64,000 nucleotides of DNA from a bacterium (GTDB lineage: Bacteria > Myxococcota_A > Bradymonadia > Bradymonadales > Bradymonadaceae). The position numbers and the translations under genes are program-made. Of this stretch, positions 36,451 to 44,889 are shown piece by piece. The notes under the pieces are model-generated. The model did no database searches, had not been told where the DNA came from, and saw only the letters and a program-made list of their open reading frames with translations. The stretch is taken from NCBI GenBank assembly GCA_030427705.1, contig JAUIBR010000005.1, positions 1-64,000 on the forward strand, written 5' to 3'. Position 1 is the first letter of the stretch. Each line of letters starts with the position of its first letter.

Positions 36451-38082
36451 CTACCGTTTCACCTTTCTGTAGTGGTTTTTCATCTTCCGTCGCCCCGTCC
36501 CGACTCGGGACCGGCCGAACTTGTCGTTCAGCTCATCATCACGTCCAGCGCCCTCGATCGGACCTTTCTGGAACAGGTTCTTCAAATCTTTGTCCATCTG
36601 TCTGCGCCACTCGGCGAGTGATTCATTTTCGAACCGAGGCTCGCACTCTGTGGTTGCTACTTGCTGGATGTTCGGCCCCTGCGTGCGCGACCAGGTGTTA
36701 TGCCCGAAGTTTCGGACTTCCTGTTTGACGCAAAGCGAAGCCGGGCCAGCGATTCGTTTGGGCTTCGCCTCAAACCAGCTCAAATCGATGTTCTCGGGGT
36801 TCCACCTGTCGTCGCGACGCTTGGCGGCATTCGCACCAGCGGTCCCGCGCTCAATCTCAAATGAATTTTCGTTCAAGACCATCGCGCCAACGCTAACTCG
36901 CATCGCCGCTCGTGCGTTCGCCACCGCAATCCCCACAAGTCCATCGGTAATCGCGTCACAAACGTCAGCTTCGACATCATTGCTTCGAACACTCATGACC
37001 CGCTCGCAGACTGGCTCCCACGCCTCTGGATCGGCATAGATCAGACGGCCACGATTTCCGATATTGCAGCTCTGCGATTCCATTAACGGAACAAGTGCAC
37101 GAACCACATCGCGATCCTCTCCACGCCCAAACGAGTTACAACTGAGTTCAAATACCCACCGTCGTGATGCTTCGGCATCCATGCTGAGGGACTGTCCAAG
37201 TGTCTGTTCCTCGGCCTCGAGGGTCAGAGGCCGGAACGTCTGATTTACCAGAGCGGGCAACATCCGGATGGCAACATCGGGCGGCACATCCTCAGCCAAA
37301 CCAAATTTCTCGAGCACATCGCCCTGAGACTTCAGTTGATTCGCGCAACACGTCCGAACAATCGAAGATCCGGAGGCCATGGCACACTGAAGAAGTAGTA
37401 ACTCACCGCCACCTGTATCCGTAAGCGAAGCCACGATTGGTAGATGCGGCACCACCTGACAGCTATCAGCTGCAGTACGCTCGGTCGCACCCATGAGCTG
37501 ACTCTCCCACCCGTCAACCAATCGCTTGGCCAGCAGTTCATGCCCATAGGCCTTCTTTTCCGACGCATGCGTTAGGCAGTTGGCCGCAGCCGAAGGTGCA
37601 GAGTCGAGTCCAGCGACCATCGTCGAAATCGCGCCGGTCGCTCCATCGTCGAACGCGGCCTTGCATGCCGCTTCGCGGACCATCGGGCTTGAATCCAAAA
37701 GCGCGCGACCGATTCGGATCTCGTTACGGTCAGGCAAATCTTGAATGACCATCATCCGCACGACATCGAAGTTCCACAGCGAAACGATGAAGAGCCCTGT
37801 AACACCGGCCAGCACTTGGAGGACCAAGCCCACCAATCGTTTCAGACCGCGTTCTTCCGCACTCTCACCACCGCCGCCGATGCCACGTTCGAGTTCTTCT
37901 TTGGTGATTTTGAACCACCAGTATCCCGTTGGCACATAGATCGCGATGAGCGCGATGCCCATATACAAAGATGGTAGGTACGGGGCGACCCACTCCTGCA
38001 TTGCCCAAAAACTGATGGCCAACGTCAGTCCGGCCACAGTCCCCAGCGCTATGGCTCCGATTGTGAGCAGCTTCAACCGCAT
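36451..38082 (-). CDS. membrane protein with HEAT-like helical region, unknown function
   Basis: 543 residues, ATG with GAGGG upstream. Three membrane helices (about 5-27, 37-57 and 82-104) precede a large Cys-rich, helical region (about 115-420) with features such as SSPMVREAACKAAFDDGA, which looks like a HEAT repeat. The C-terminus is basic and ends in KMKNHYRKVKR. No named family recognised. In this operon it is the largest unknown and may act as cytoplasmic/membrane platform. The 129 bases downstream, before the next gene at 36321, contain no terminator. Confidence 0.6.
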   Translation of the reverse strand: MRLKLLTIGAIALGTVAGLTLAISFWAMQEWVAPYLPSLYMGIALIAIYVPTGYWWFKITKEELERGIGGGGESAEERGLKRLVGLVLQVLAGVTGLFIVSLWNFDVVRMMVIQDLPDRNEIRIGRALLDSSPMVREAACKAAFDDGATGAISTMVAGLDSAPSAAANCLTHASEKKAYGHELLAKRLVDGWESQLMGATERTAADSCQVVPHLPIVASLTDTGGGELLLLQCAMASGSSIVRTCCANQLKSQGDVLEKFGLAEDVPPDVAIRMLPALVNQTFRPLTLEAEEQTLGQSLSMDAEASRRWVFELSCNSFGRGEDRDVVRALVPLMESQSCNIGNRGRLIYADPEAWEPVCERVMSVRSNDVEADVCDAITDGLVGIAVANARAAMRVSVGAMVLNENSFEIERGTAGANAAKRRDDRWNPENIDLSWFEAKPKRIAGPASLCVKQEVRNFGHNTWSRTQGPNIQQVATTECEPRFENESLAEWRRQMDKDLKNLFQKGPIEGAGRDDELNDKFGRSRVGTGRRKMKNHYRKVKR

Positions 38083-38148
38083 TCAAACCCTCATAAGTAT
38101 GGCGAATACTACACGTTAGCGAGACGAGGTTCTACCGATAAGTAGCGT

Positions 38149-39075
38149 CTATTCTTCTTCGTCGAATCCTAGATCACGTGCAACGGATGCCAGAGCGAGC
38201 GCGGACACAGCGTCTGCGCTGGTCTCGCGTTCAAGTTGCTTGCGGGCGAGCTCGGGTTTGCCGGCATGCAGCAGCAACTCAGACCGCCACGCCAATAGCT
38301 CTCCTGCACGCAGCGGAAGCTCCGCCAGAATAGTCGACTCGATCGCGTCCAAGGACTCGATGGATTCAAGGCACCGCGTCGGGGTCGGATCGAAGTTCAG
38401 GACGAAGGCAATCTGTGCCAAGGCAACCCTCGGATCATCCGAATCCGCCCATCGGGCCTTGTCGAAAGAATCATCAAAACCCTGCCGGAAGCCCTGCTTT
38501 GCGCGCGCCTCAGCGACCGCCCCCCAGAAACGAGCGACGGTCGCTCCCGATTTTGGCAGTTTGGTTGCCCCAGAGATTACATCTTCTACGTCACGAATAC
38601 TGTCGCGCCGCAATGCCACTTCGGCTTTCCAACGCGCGAAAGCAGCTCGGTCAGATTTGTGTGTCGGCGGTGAATAACCCTTCGTCAAAATCTCCCAAGC
38701 CTCGTCGTAGCGCCCTTGAAACGCATATGCTTTGCCAAGGGCGAGTCGATGGGAGAGCGCCTCGCGATGGCTCCGCGACAGGCCAGATTCGAGTTTATCT
38801 TGGGTATACCGAATCGCCCCCAGGACATCGCCACGTTTCAAAAGCCAGTGACCCAGCTGGGTGCGCGCGTAAAGGTGCCCAACCAACATGAAGTAGGGAG
38901 CTAATACCGCTAGGAATGTCCACTGAAACTCGCGATCGCTCGGTCCGATAAGCAGATTCGTCGCCCAATCTCCATCGGGTTGAAACGCCATAAACACAAG
39001 CCACAGGTACACCAACGACAGTGCCAGCCCGAGGACGCCAAGCGCGGAGATCAAAACAGGGGCCGCTCGGTTCAT
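38149..39075 (-). CDS. TPR membrane protein
   Basis: 308 residues, two N-terminal membrane helices (about 8-31, 52-70), then a soluble domain with TPR-like helices (LLKRGDVLGAIRYTQDKLESG, ALGKAYAFQGRYDEAWEIL, RQLERETSADAVSALAL type). The soluble part follows the second helix. It overlaps the histidine kinase gene by 4 bases (ATGA), so the two are made together. Role could be assembly scaffold or signal sensing partner. No enzyme motif. Confidence 0.7.
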   Translation of the reverse strand: MNRAAPVLISALGVLGLALSLVYLWLVFMAFQPDGDWATNLLIGPSDREFQWTFLAVLAPYFMLVGHLYARTQLGHWLLKRGDVLGAIRYTQDKLESGLSRSHREALSHRLALGKAYAFQGRYDEAWEILTKGYSPPTHKSDRAAFARWKAEVALRRDSIRDVEDVISGATKLPKSGATVARFWGAVAEARAKQGFRQGFDDSFDKARWADSDDPRVALAQIAFVLNFDPTPTRCLESIESLDAIESTILAELPLRAGELLAWRSELLLHAGKPELARKQLERETSADAVSALALASVARDLGFDEEE

Positions 39076-40460
39076 GCCATCTCCGGGAACGTCAAAACAA
39101 ACCGTGCACCACCTGAAGGGGACTCCTCGACATCCATCGTACCGTCGAATGACTCCACGATTCGTAGCGAGATCGACAAGCCCAACCCCGTCCCCGCGCC
39201 CACGTCCTTTGTGGTGAAAAAGGGATCGAAGATGCGTGCTCGGTCTTCAATTGAGACTCCAGGTCCGTTGTCATCCACAAACAACGACATAGTGCCGTCC
39301 TCCTGTTTTGTGGATAACACCACCCTCGGGCGATCGACATCCGCCGCCTTCATCGCATCGGCTGCGTTCAACAACAGGTTGAGCACCACTTGAACCAATT
39401 GACTCGGAATGGCCAGCACACACAGTTCTTCCGTTTCGTCAGAAAACTCCACCCCGCGCGCGCGTGCAGTCACTGCGGCGAGCTTGATCGCTTCCGCTGC
39501 CACGACAGAAATCAACGTGCGTTCCGATTCGCCGTCGTCCGCTCGGCTGTAGTCCAAGAGGGTACGAATCGTCTTCTGAATACGGTCAATCTGCGCTTGC
39601 ATCCGGGTAAGCGTATGCTCGTGGTCTTCCGGGTCAAGCCCCCCTTCGGCCATTATCTCCGCATAGCCACTTAATGCCGCGAGCGGGTTGCCAATCTCGT
39701 GAGCGACCCCTGCGGCGAGCTGCCCCACACTGGCAAGATTCTCGGACCGAATGAGCGATTTTTGAGTCCTTTGAATTTCCTCGTTTGCCTGAGCAAGCTC
39801 TTCCACCCTCTGCTCACGCGCTTCTTGATTTCGTTGAAGGCGTACAAGCATCTCGTTGAACGAAGCAGCCACATCGCCGAACTCGTTGCGAGGCAACACA
39901 GTAACCGGGGAAGCGAGGTCGCCGCTGCCTGCCCGTTCGGTCGCAACCTTCAGCGCTCGTACGGGTCGTACGACAAAGAAGGTGAAAAACCCGTAAGCAA
40001 AAGCGAGCATGGCCAGAACCTCGACGCCAAGCAGCTGCCAAATGATATTGCTTTGACGCTCGATGCGCTCCAAAAGGTGGCTTCGATCCATGATCGCGGC
40101 CGCGCGCACACCGTCGCGGCTCGAACGCGCGACGAAGAAACCGGTAGTGGCTTCCAAATGGTCCTCGCCCACAATGTCGGGAATTGGCTCTCCGACGGCC
40201 CAAACAAAACCGTCGCCACGAACTTCGAGACCGGTGGCCTCTGACATCTCCAACAGTTTGGCTAGCTCTGCTTCGCTACCGGCTTTCGATGCGCCTCTTG
40301 CCGCAGCCAGTGCGTCCTCTTCAGCAGCCTGACGCACATGTTGAGTCGTCACGTTTTCAACAGCGGTCCCGGTGAATCCAAACCCAATCGCCAGCAATAC
40401 AAACATGGCGACAATCGCCTGTGTTCGCAGCCCTCCTGGGATTTGGCGTGCGTCAGCCAT
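39072..40460 (-). CDS. sensor histidine kinase
   Basis: 462 residues. Two membrane helices (about 13-32, 142-163) flank a ~110-residue periplasmic sensor. A HAMP domain (about 165-215) and a coiled coil follow. HisKA has H254 in LAAGVAHEIGNPLAALSGY. HATPase_c has the N box (LLLNAADAM), G1 (VDDNGPG), F box (FDPFFTTK) and G2 (GAGTGLGLSIS). It presumably autophosphorylates on His254 and signals to a response regulator not encoded in this window. TAATG overlap with the prepilin peptidase gene ties it to the pseudopilus operon. Confidence 0.93.
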   Translation of the reverse strand: MADARQIPGGLRTQAIVAMFVLLAIGFGFTGTAVENVTTQHVRQAAEEDALAAARGASKAGSEAELAKLLEMSEATGLEVRGDGFVWAVGEPIPDIVGEDHLEATTGFFVARSSRDGVRAAAIMDRSHLLERIERQSNIIWQLLGVEVLAMLAFAYGFFTFFVVRPVRALKVATERAGSGDLASPVTVLPRNEFGDVAASFNEMLVRLQRNQEAREQRVEELAQANEEIQRTQKSLIRSENLASVGQLAAGVAHEIGNPLAALSGYAEIMAEGGLDPEDHEHTLTRMQAQIDRIQKTIRTLLDYSRADDGESERTLISVVAAEAIKLAAVTARARGVEFSDETEELCVLAIPSQLVQVVLNLLLNAADAMKAADVDRPRVVLSTKQEDGTMSLFVDDNGPGVSIEDRARIFDPFFTTKDVGAGTGLGLSISLRIVESFDGTMDVEESPSGGARFVLTFPEMA

Positions 40461-41611
40461 TAATAGAACAGGTACAAAAGCGAAATTTCTGGCGGTAGAT
40501 ACAACCCAAAGAGCAGGTATTCGGCTGCAGCCAGCGAAATGAAGGGTCCAAACGGTATCGCAGCCTTCCCTTCGTATTCATTGACCTCTTCTTCGAGCGA
40601 TTCGTCGTCCGATTGAGGGTCGGATGCCGATTCCTGCTGGTCAGCGTCGGCATCTGCGTCGACATCAACGTCAACGCCGGCATCTGAGTCGACGTCAGCG
40701 TCAGCGGCTCCCTCTACGTCCGCGTCTTGTGCGTAGTCGTCGGTATCCGTTTCCGTTTCAGTGTCCGCATCAACGACTTCGACTTCTGGCTCATCAACCT
40801 CCGCGGCATCATCGTCGTCAAAGATCTCTGCGGAGTCCTTGACGAATTCAATGCCCAACACGGACGTCAAACCGGCGGCCAGGAGGCCTTGGAAACTGGC
40901 CGCGAACAACACGAAGACCAACGAAGGAAATCCCAGCCATGCACCCACCATAGCCATCAGCGTGACGTCGCCACCACCCATGCCTTCGATCCCGCGAACC
41001 GCCAGATACCCATAGAAAACGACGATGATGATGAGCCCGCCTGCCAGAAAACCAACGATGCTGGCCATCGGCGTGATTGGTGGCCAGAAATAGAGGACGT
41101 ATCCGTCGCCCAATGCGAATTTGTAAATCCACGGCGCCGCGAGCCCGATAATCATCCCCGGAATCGTAAACTCGTGTGGAATCAGGAAGTGGTCGAAGTC
41201 CACGAACGTGATGACGATCAGAAGGCAGCAGAAGATGAAATAGAGGATGGTTGGCAACAGCACGAACGCCAGCGCGGTCGAGTCGAACACCACGTCCTTC
41301 GCATTCGCCAACGGGGCAAACCGCTGGTACCACAGAAAAGCGGCGACCAGGCCGGTCAGCAATTCAACGAAGGCGTAGCGGAAAGAAATCGGCCAACCGC
41401 ATCGGCGGCATTTCCCGCGCAACCACAACCAGGACAGGATGGGGATATTGTCGTACCAGCGAATCTCGGACTTGCAGCTTGGACAACGGCTTGCCGGGCT
41501 TACCACCGACAAACCTTCGGGAACGCGATAGATCACCACGTTCAAAAAGCTTCCGATCGCGGCTCCGATTAGAAACGCGAATCCAAGGGTGTAGTAGAGT
41601 AGAATGTCCAT
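40460..41611 (-). CDS. prepilin peptidase (A24 family) with long acidic insert
   Basis: 383 residues, a bifunctional type IV prepilin peptidase/N-methylase. The N-terminal cytoplasmic loop keeps two CxxC pairs (C43/C46, C68/C71). Catalytic aspartates lie in DFDHFLIPHE (138-147) and in GMGGGDVTLMAMVG (D215). The unusual part is residues 263-348: a run with over half Asp/Glu, inserted between the penultimate and last membrane segments (final helix 353-371). Family members without it are about 260-290 residues. It lies amid TadE/TadG-type genes it may process. The start codon follows directly on the stop of the previous gene (TAA ATG). Confidence 0.92.
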   Translation of the reverse strand: MDILLYYTLGFAFLIGAAIGSFLNVVIYRVPEGLSVVSPASRCPSCKSEIRWYDNIPILSWLWLRGKCRRCGWPISFRYAFVELLTGLVAAFLWYQRFAPLANAKDVVFDSTALAFVLLPTILYFIFCCLLIVITFVDFDHFLIPHEFTIPGMIIGLAAPWIYKFALGDGYVLYFWPPITPMASIVGFLAGGLIIIVVFYGYLAVRGIEGMGGGDVTLMAMVGAWLGFPSLVFVLFAASFQGLLAAGLTSVLGIEFVKDSAEIFDDDDAAEVDEPEVEVVDADTETETDTDDYAQDADVEGAADADVDSDAGVDVDVDADADADQQESASDPQSDDESLEEEVNEYEGKAAIPFGPFISLAAAEYLLFGLYLPPEISLLYLFY

Positions 41612-42151
41612 TTACGCTCGACCTTCCCGCTTTTCGCGATAGCCGCGGCCCAGAATCGTAATATGGGCGACCAACCCCAAGGTTGCCGCCCAGGTCACCA
41701 TCGCCGCCCATCGAAGCTGCGCAATCGGCTCACGTTCTCGGAGCACGCCCTCAATCGCGACAATCTGGGCCTGCGCTCTATCCTCACACATGACACCCAA
41801 GGCCCAAGTCATCGCAAAGATGAACAGCACAGAAGTGTATTTGAGAAGTCTCCGACGATAGCGATAAGCGACGCCATAGAACCAATACCAAACATAGAGC
41901 ATAGCCCACGCCAGCGTAACCGGAACAATGGACCACTCCTCAGATGTGAGCGCGAAATCAGCGGCCAACGCACCGCCAACCGTGATCGTCAGATACAGCG
42001 GGTATAGGACCCAACTCTCCGGAATTCGGCCCTGCAAAAGGCGCACGCGGGGCGCAACGGCCTCTCCCGCCTCGCCTAGAACGACGACGGGAAACTCCGT
42101 CGAAGCCGCGACATCGACGTTTTCGTCGCTGACTTTTAACTCATCGGACAA
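41612..42151 (-). CDS. small multi-pass membrane protein of unknown function
   Basis: 179 residues. About four membrane helices (VLYPLYLTITVGGALAADFAL region; VPVTLAWAMLYVWYWFYGVA; KYTSVLFIFAMTWALGVM; WAAMVTWAATLGLVAHITIL), with an acidic N-terminal 40 residues and a basic C-terminus. It is the first gene of the nine-gene minus-strand run and its stop codon abuts the prepilin peptidase ATG. No family recognised; it could help insert or position the peptidase. Confidence 0.6.
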   Translation of the reverse strand: MSDELKVSDENVDVAASTEFPVVVLGEAGEAVAPRVRLLQGRIPESWVLYPLYLTITVGGALAADFALTSEEWSIVPVTLAWAMLYVWYWFYGVAYRYRRRLLKYTSVLFIFAMTWALGVMCEDRAQAQIVAIEGVLREREPIAQLRWAAMVTWAATLGLVAHITILGRGYREKREGRA

Positions 42152-42218
42152 ACGATCATCCTGCGTACAGGGTCCCGCCTATTTTGATACCGATTTTGAA
42201 TTGGTAAAGATTCCGGTC

Positions 42219-43121
42219 TCAGAGCAATGAGCCGGTGACGTTTAGACCGAACGCAAAGTAAGGAACGGCCTGACTGACATCCTCACCCGTGCGGAACGGA
42301 TGGCTGAGGTGCCACTGGATCAACGTGAACACGCTCATCGTATCGACGAACTCCCCAGGATTCTGGCTGATTGTGTAAGAGAGCAACGGTCCGATGCGTT
42401 GGATCGGATTGTTGTCGTCGTCCTCTGGCTCTTCGTCATAGAACGCAGTGGTAATCGTGTACCGAACACCGGCAATAAACTTGGGGTGCGCCAGATATAG
42501 AACGTCAAAATCGTCATTAATGGCCCAGCCCGAACCGGGCATCAGCGCGTCCAATAGTGGGTCATACCAAACGGTGTCGCCGTCCCGAAGGTCGAGGTCA
42601 TATTGATTCACGCGCAACTGATTACGAACGGCAATCTGACCAACCTTCGCTTGAAGAAGCAGGCCAATCTGAAGCTGAGTCCCAGACGTTCCATAATTAG
42701 TCTCAGCATCACTGAGCTCACCGAGGTTCGTATCGCTCCAGTCCGCCCCCTCAGCTTGCGGGAACGACTGCATGAAATCGAAGTTCCCGAAGAATGAGAT
42801 GTACTGATACCGCACGTCGATCCGCGCAATGGACAGCGGTTGAATCGCGATTCCAGCACCCAATCGCGCGTAAGCCGGCGAGAGAATGGGCTGCAGATAC
42901 ACACCCGCAAAGTTGGTCTTCGAGATGGGGTTGTCGCTCTTGAACAATCGATATTGGTAATCAAGCGTCAGCGCTTCCACCAAACCCAACGGGTTGAGTC
43001 GAGCGGCTGTCAATGACTTGTAGCCAAGATAATGTGGCGAATCCTGTGCCGATGCCGTCTGAGGCATAAGCAACAAAACACCAAACGAAATAGCCCAAAA
43101 GGCGCGCCAAAACGCTGTCAT
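42219..43121 (-). CDS. predicted outer-membrane beta-barrel protein (300 aa)
   Basis: The ATG at 43121 has AAGGA 6 bases upstream and is preferred over 43145. Signal MTAFWRAFWAISFGVLLLMPQTASA-QD. The mature protein has many alternating aromatic strands (VEALTLDYQYRLF, IARIDVRYQYISFF, QLQIGLLLQAKVG) typical of a beta-barrel. No named family. An acidic loop EEPEDDDNN near residue 210 could face outwards. It is separate from the preceding operon (67-base gap) and divergent from the tiny Cys-rich gene. Confidence 0.72.
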   Translation of the reverse strand: MTAFWRAFWAISFGVLLLMPQTASAQDSPHYLGYKSLTAARLNPLGLVEALTLDYQYRLFKSDNPISKTNFAGVYLQPILSPAYARLGAGIAIQPLSIARIDVRYQYISFFGNFDFMQSFPQAEGADWSDTNLGELSDAETNYGTSGTQLQIGLLLQAKVGQIAVRNQLRVNQYDLDLRDGDTVWYDPLLDALMPGSGWAINDDFDVLYLAHPKFIAGVRYTITTAFYDEEPEDDDNNPIQRIGPLLSYTISQNPGEFVDTMSVFTLIQWHLSHPFRTGEDVSQAVPYFAFGLNVTGSLL

Positions 43122-43342
43122 TCGAATTCCTTGTGTCACGTGCATTAGCGTCCTATCGAATCGCGTGGAATTGGTAAAGCGTATTCAGCGTGTGGCACTC
43201 CTGCCTCAGTCGGGGTCTACTGTCCGTGGCACACGGGTCAAATCACACTGCGACCGCACGAAACAATGCGGGAAAGCACGCGCTCCAAAGTTGGCACACG
43301 ACATGCACCTACATGGAACGACACCACGACACGGAGCCTCCC
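43122..43342. other. intergenic gap of about 220 bases
   Basis: Between the beta-barrel gene (minus) and the Cys-rich gene (plus). Promoters for both should lie here; I cannot place them with confidence. No hairpin or repeat noted. Confidence 0.4.
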
Positions 43343-43606
43343 ATGCCTGACATCGCCCTCATCATCGGACTCATCATGTTCTCCATCACCGGCGCGCCTT
43401 TGGACGACACTGCTGCTTGCACCGTCCAAGACGAAAACTCGTGTCTATCGAGCGCACAGTGCGACGTCTTCGACCAGGGCGGCGTCGCTACGTGTGAGAT
43501 GGCTTGTGATGAACGGCAATCAGAAGCGGCCTGTGCAGACAACTCGGCCTGCAGTTGGACGGGCGGCGAATGCACATACGCTGAGTCGGCGATTCCCGAC
43601 TGCTAG
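43343..43606 (+). CDS. tiny Cys-rich secreted protein (87 aa)
   Basis: The frame opens earlier, but the ATG at 43343 has GGAG 6 bases upstream and starts a hydrophobic stretch (MPDIALIIGLIMFSITGAP) that looks like a signal or anchor with no basic residue. The mature part has ten cysteines in a repeated pattern: ACTVQDENSC, QCDVF, TCEMACDERQ, ACADNSACSW and ECTYAESAIPDC. This is like the Cys-rich surface modules of myxobacterial lipoproteins. The stop codon overlaps the converging DctM stop (CTAG). Function unknown; the absence of a normal positively charged n-region is a reason for caution. Confidence 0.6.
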   Translation: MPDIALIIGLIMFSITGAPLDDTAACTVQDENSCLSSAQCDVFDQGGVATCEMACDERQSEAACADNSACSWTGGECTYAESAIPDC

Positions 43607-44889
43607 CGGATCATGAAGAGCGAAAGGTCTTCCCAGAAAGTGATGACCATCAGCGCGCCCAGCAACAAGAAGAAGAAAGGCAGAGCCATCCTGTATAGCT
43701 CGACTACGGGCTTATCGAAGGCGAGCGAACTGATAAACAGGTTCAACCCGACCGGCGGCGTGATGTAGCCAATCTCCAGATTCGCCAAGAAAATGATTCC
43801 AAGGTGAATCGGGTCGACGCCGTACTCAGCTGCGATCGGTGTAATCAATGGCACGACGACCACAATCGCACTGAAGATATCCATGAGACAGCCGACGATC
43901 AGCAAGAAGACCGTCAACAGAATCAGGAACGTGAACTTCGATTCCACGTGGTCTTGGATGAGCGCCAATATCTTCATCGGCACTTCTTCCTGAACTAGAT
44001 AGTTCGTCAATCCCAGCGCGACTCCGAGGATAATCAGAATCGCCCCCACCATGACCATCGATTCACGAATGACCAGCGCGAGGTCTGGACGTTCGTCATC
44101 TTCGTCGGTCTTGAAGAGTGTGATGTCCTTTGTCACAAACACTTCGATGAGGAGCACGTAGAGCGCCGCAATGGCGGACGCCTCACCGATCGTGACAAAA
44201 CCACCGTAGATGCTGACGAGCACGACAACCGGGACCAATAGTTCCCAAAATGCAGCTTTGGTCGCAGCTGCTGCTTCAGCAGCTTCGAACTTCGTCCGAA
44301 CAACCTCTTCCTTGTTCGCAACAAAGATCGAGAAGATCGCCAGGACGGACATCATCAGTAGTCCGGGGAAGATGCCGGCAACGAAGAGCTTGTCGATGCT
44401 CACCATGGCGACGATGCCGTACAAAATGATCGGCAATGATGGCGGGAACAAGAGACCGATCGAGCCACTTGCCGTGATCAACCCCAGCCCGAATTTCTCA
44501 GGGTATTTTTGTCCAACCATCATCGGGAGGAGCAGCCCTCCCAAAGCGACGATCGTGACACCAGATGCGCCCGTGAAGGTCGTGAAGAACGCGCAGGTCG
44601 CGACCACAACCATGGCCAATCCGCCTGGCAACCAGCCCAAAACGGCTTGAGACGCCCGGACCAATCGGTCCCCCGCCTTGCTGTAAGCCATCAAGAAGCC
44701 AGCGAACGTGAAGAGCGGAATGGTGATCAAATGGGGGTTAGTCGCAAGTTTGTATTGTTCTTCAGCCAGCACGACAATTCCCGTTCCGGAATCGGCGAAC
44801 AGGAGCAGCGCGAACGCGGCCAAGACAATGAACAAAGGAGCGCCAAGCAGTGCGGCGAGGAACAGCAATAGTCCAAGTACAACTAGCAT
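43603..44889 (-). CDS. TRAP transporter large permease, DctM family
   Basis: 428 residues, about 12 membrane segments. Family blocks are present: LLFLAALLGAPLFIVLAAFAL, LITIPLFTFAGFLMAYSKAG, CAFFTTFTGASGVTIVALGG, ASGSIGLLFPPSLPIILYG and SAIVVVVPLITPIAAEYGVDP. It uses an ion gradient to import a substrate delivered by the DctP-type protein. The gene starts one base inside the stop of the DctQ gene (TAATG). A soluble insert with KEEVVRTKFEAAEAAAATKAAF lies mid-protein. The operon order tatT-dctP-dctQ-dctM identifies a TatT-associated transporter. The substrate is unknown. Confidence 0.95.
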   Translation of the reverse strand: MLVVLGLLLFLAALLGAPLFIVLAAFALLLFADSGTGIVVLAEEQYKLATNPHLITIPLFTFAGFLMAYSKAGDRLVRASQAVLGWLPGGLAMVVVATCAFFTTFTGASGVTIVALGGLLLPMMVGQKYPEKFGLGLITASGSIGLLFPPSLPIILYGIVAMVSIDKLFVAGIFPGLLMMSVLAIFSIFVANKEEVVRTKFEAAEAAAATKAAFWELLVPVVVLVSIYGGFVTIGEASAIAALYVLLIEVFVTKDITLFKTDEDDERPDLALVIRESMVMVGAILIILGVALGLTNYLVQEEVPMKILALIQDHVESKFTFLILLTVFLLIVGCLMDIFSAIVVVVPLITPIAAEYGVDPIHLGIIFLANLEIGYITPPVGLNLFISSLAFDKPVVELYRMALPFFFLLLGALMVITFWEDLSLFMIR

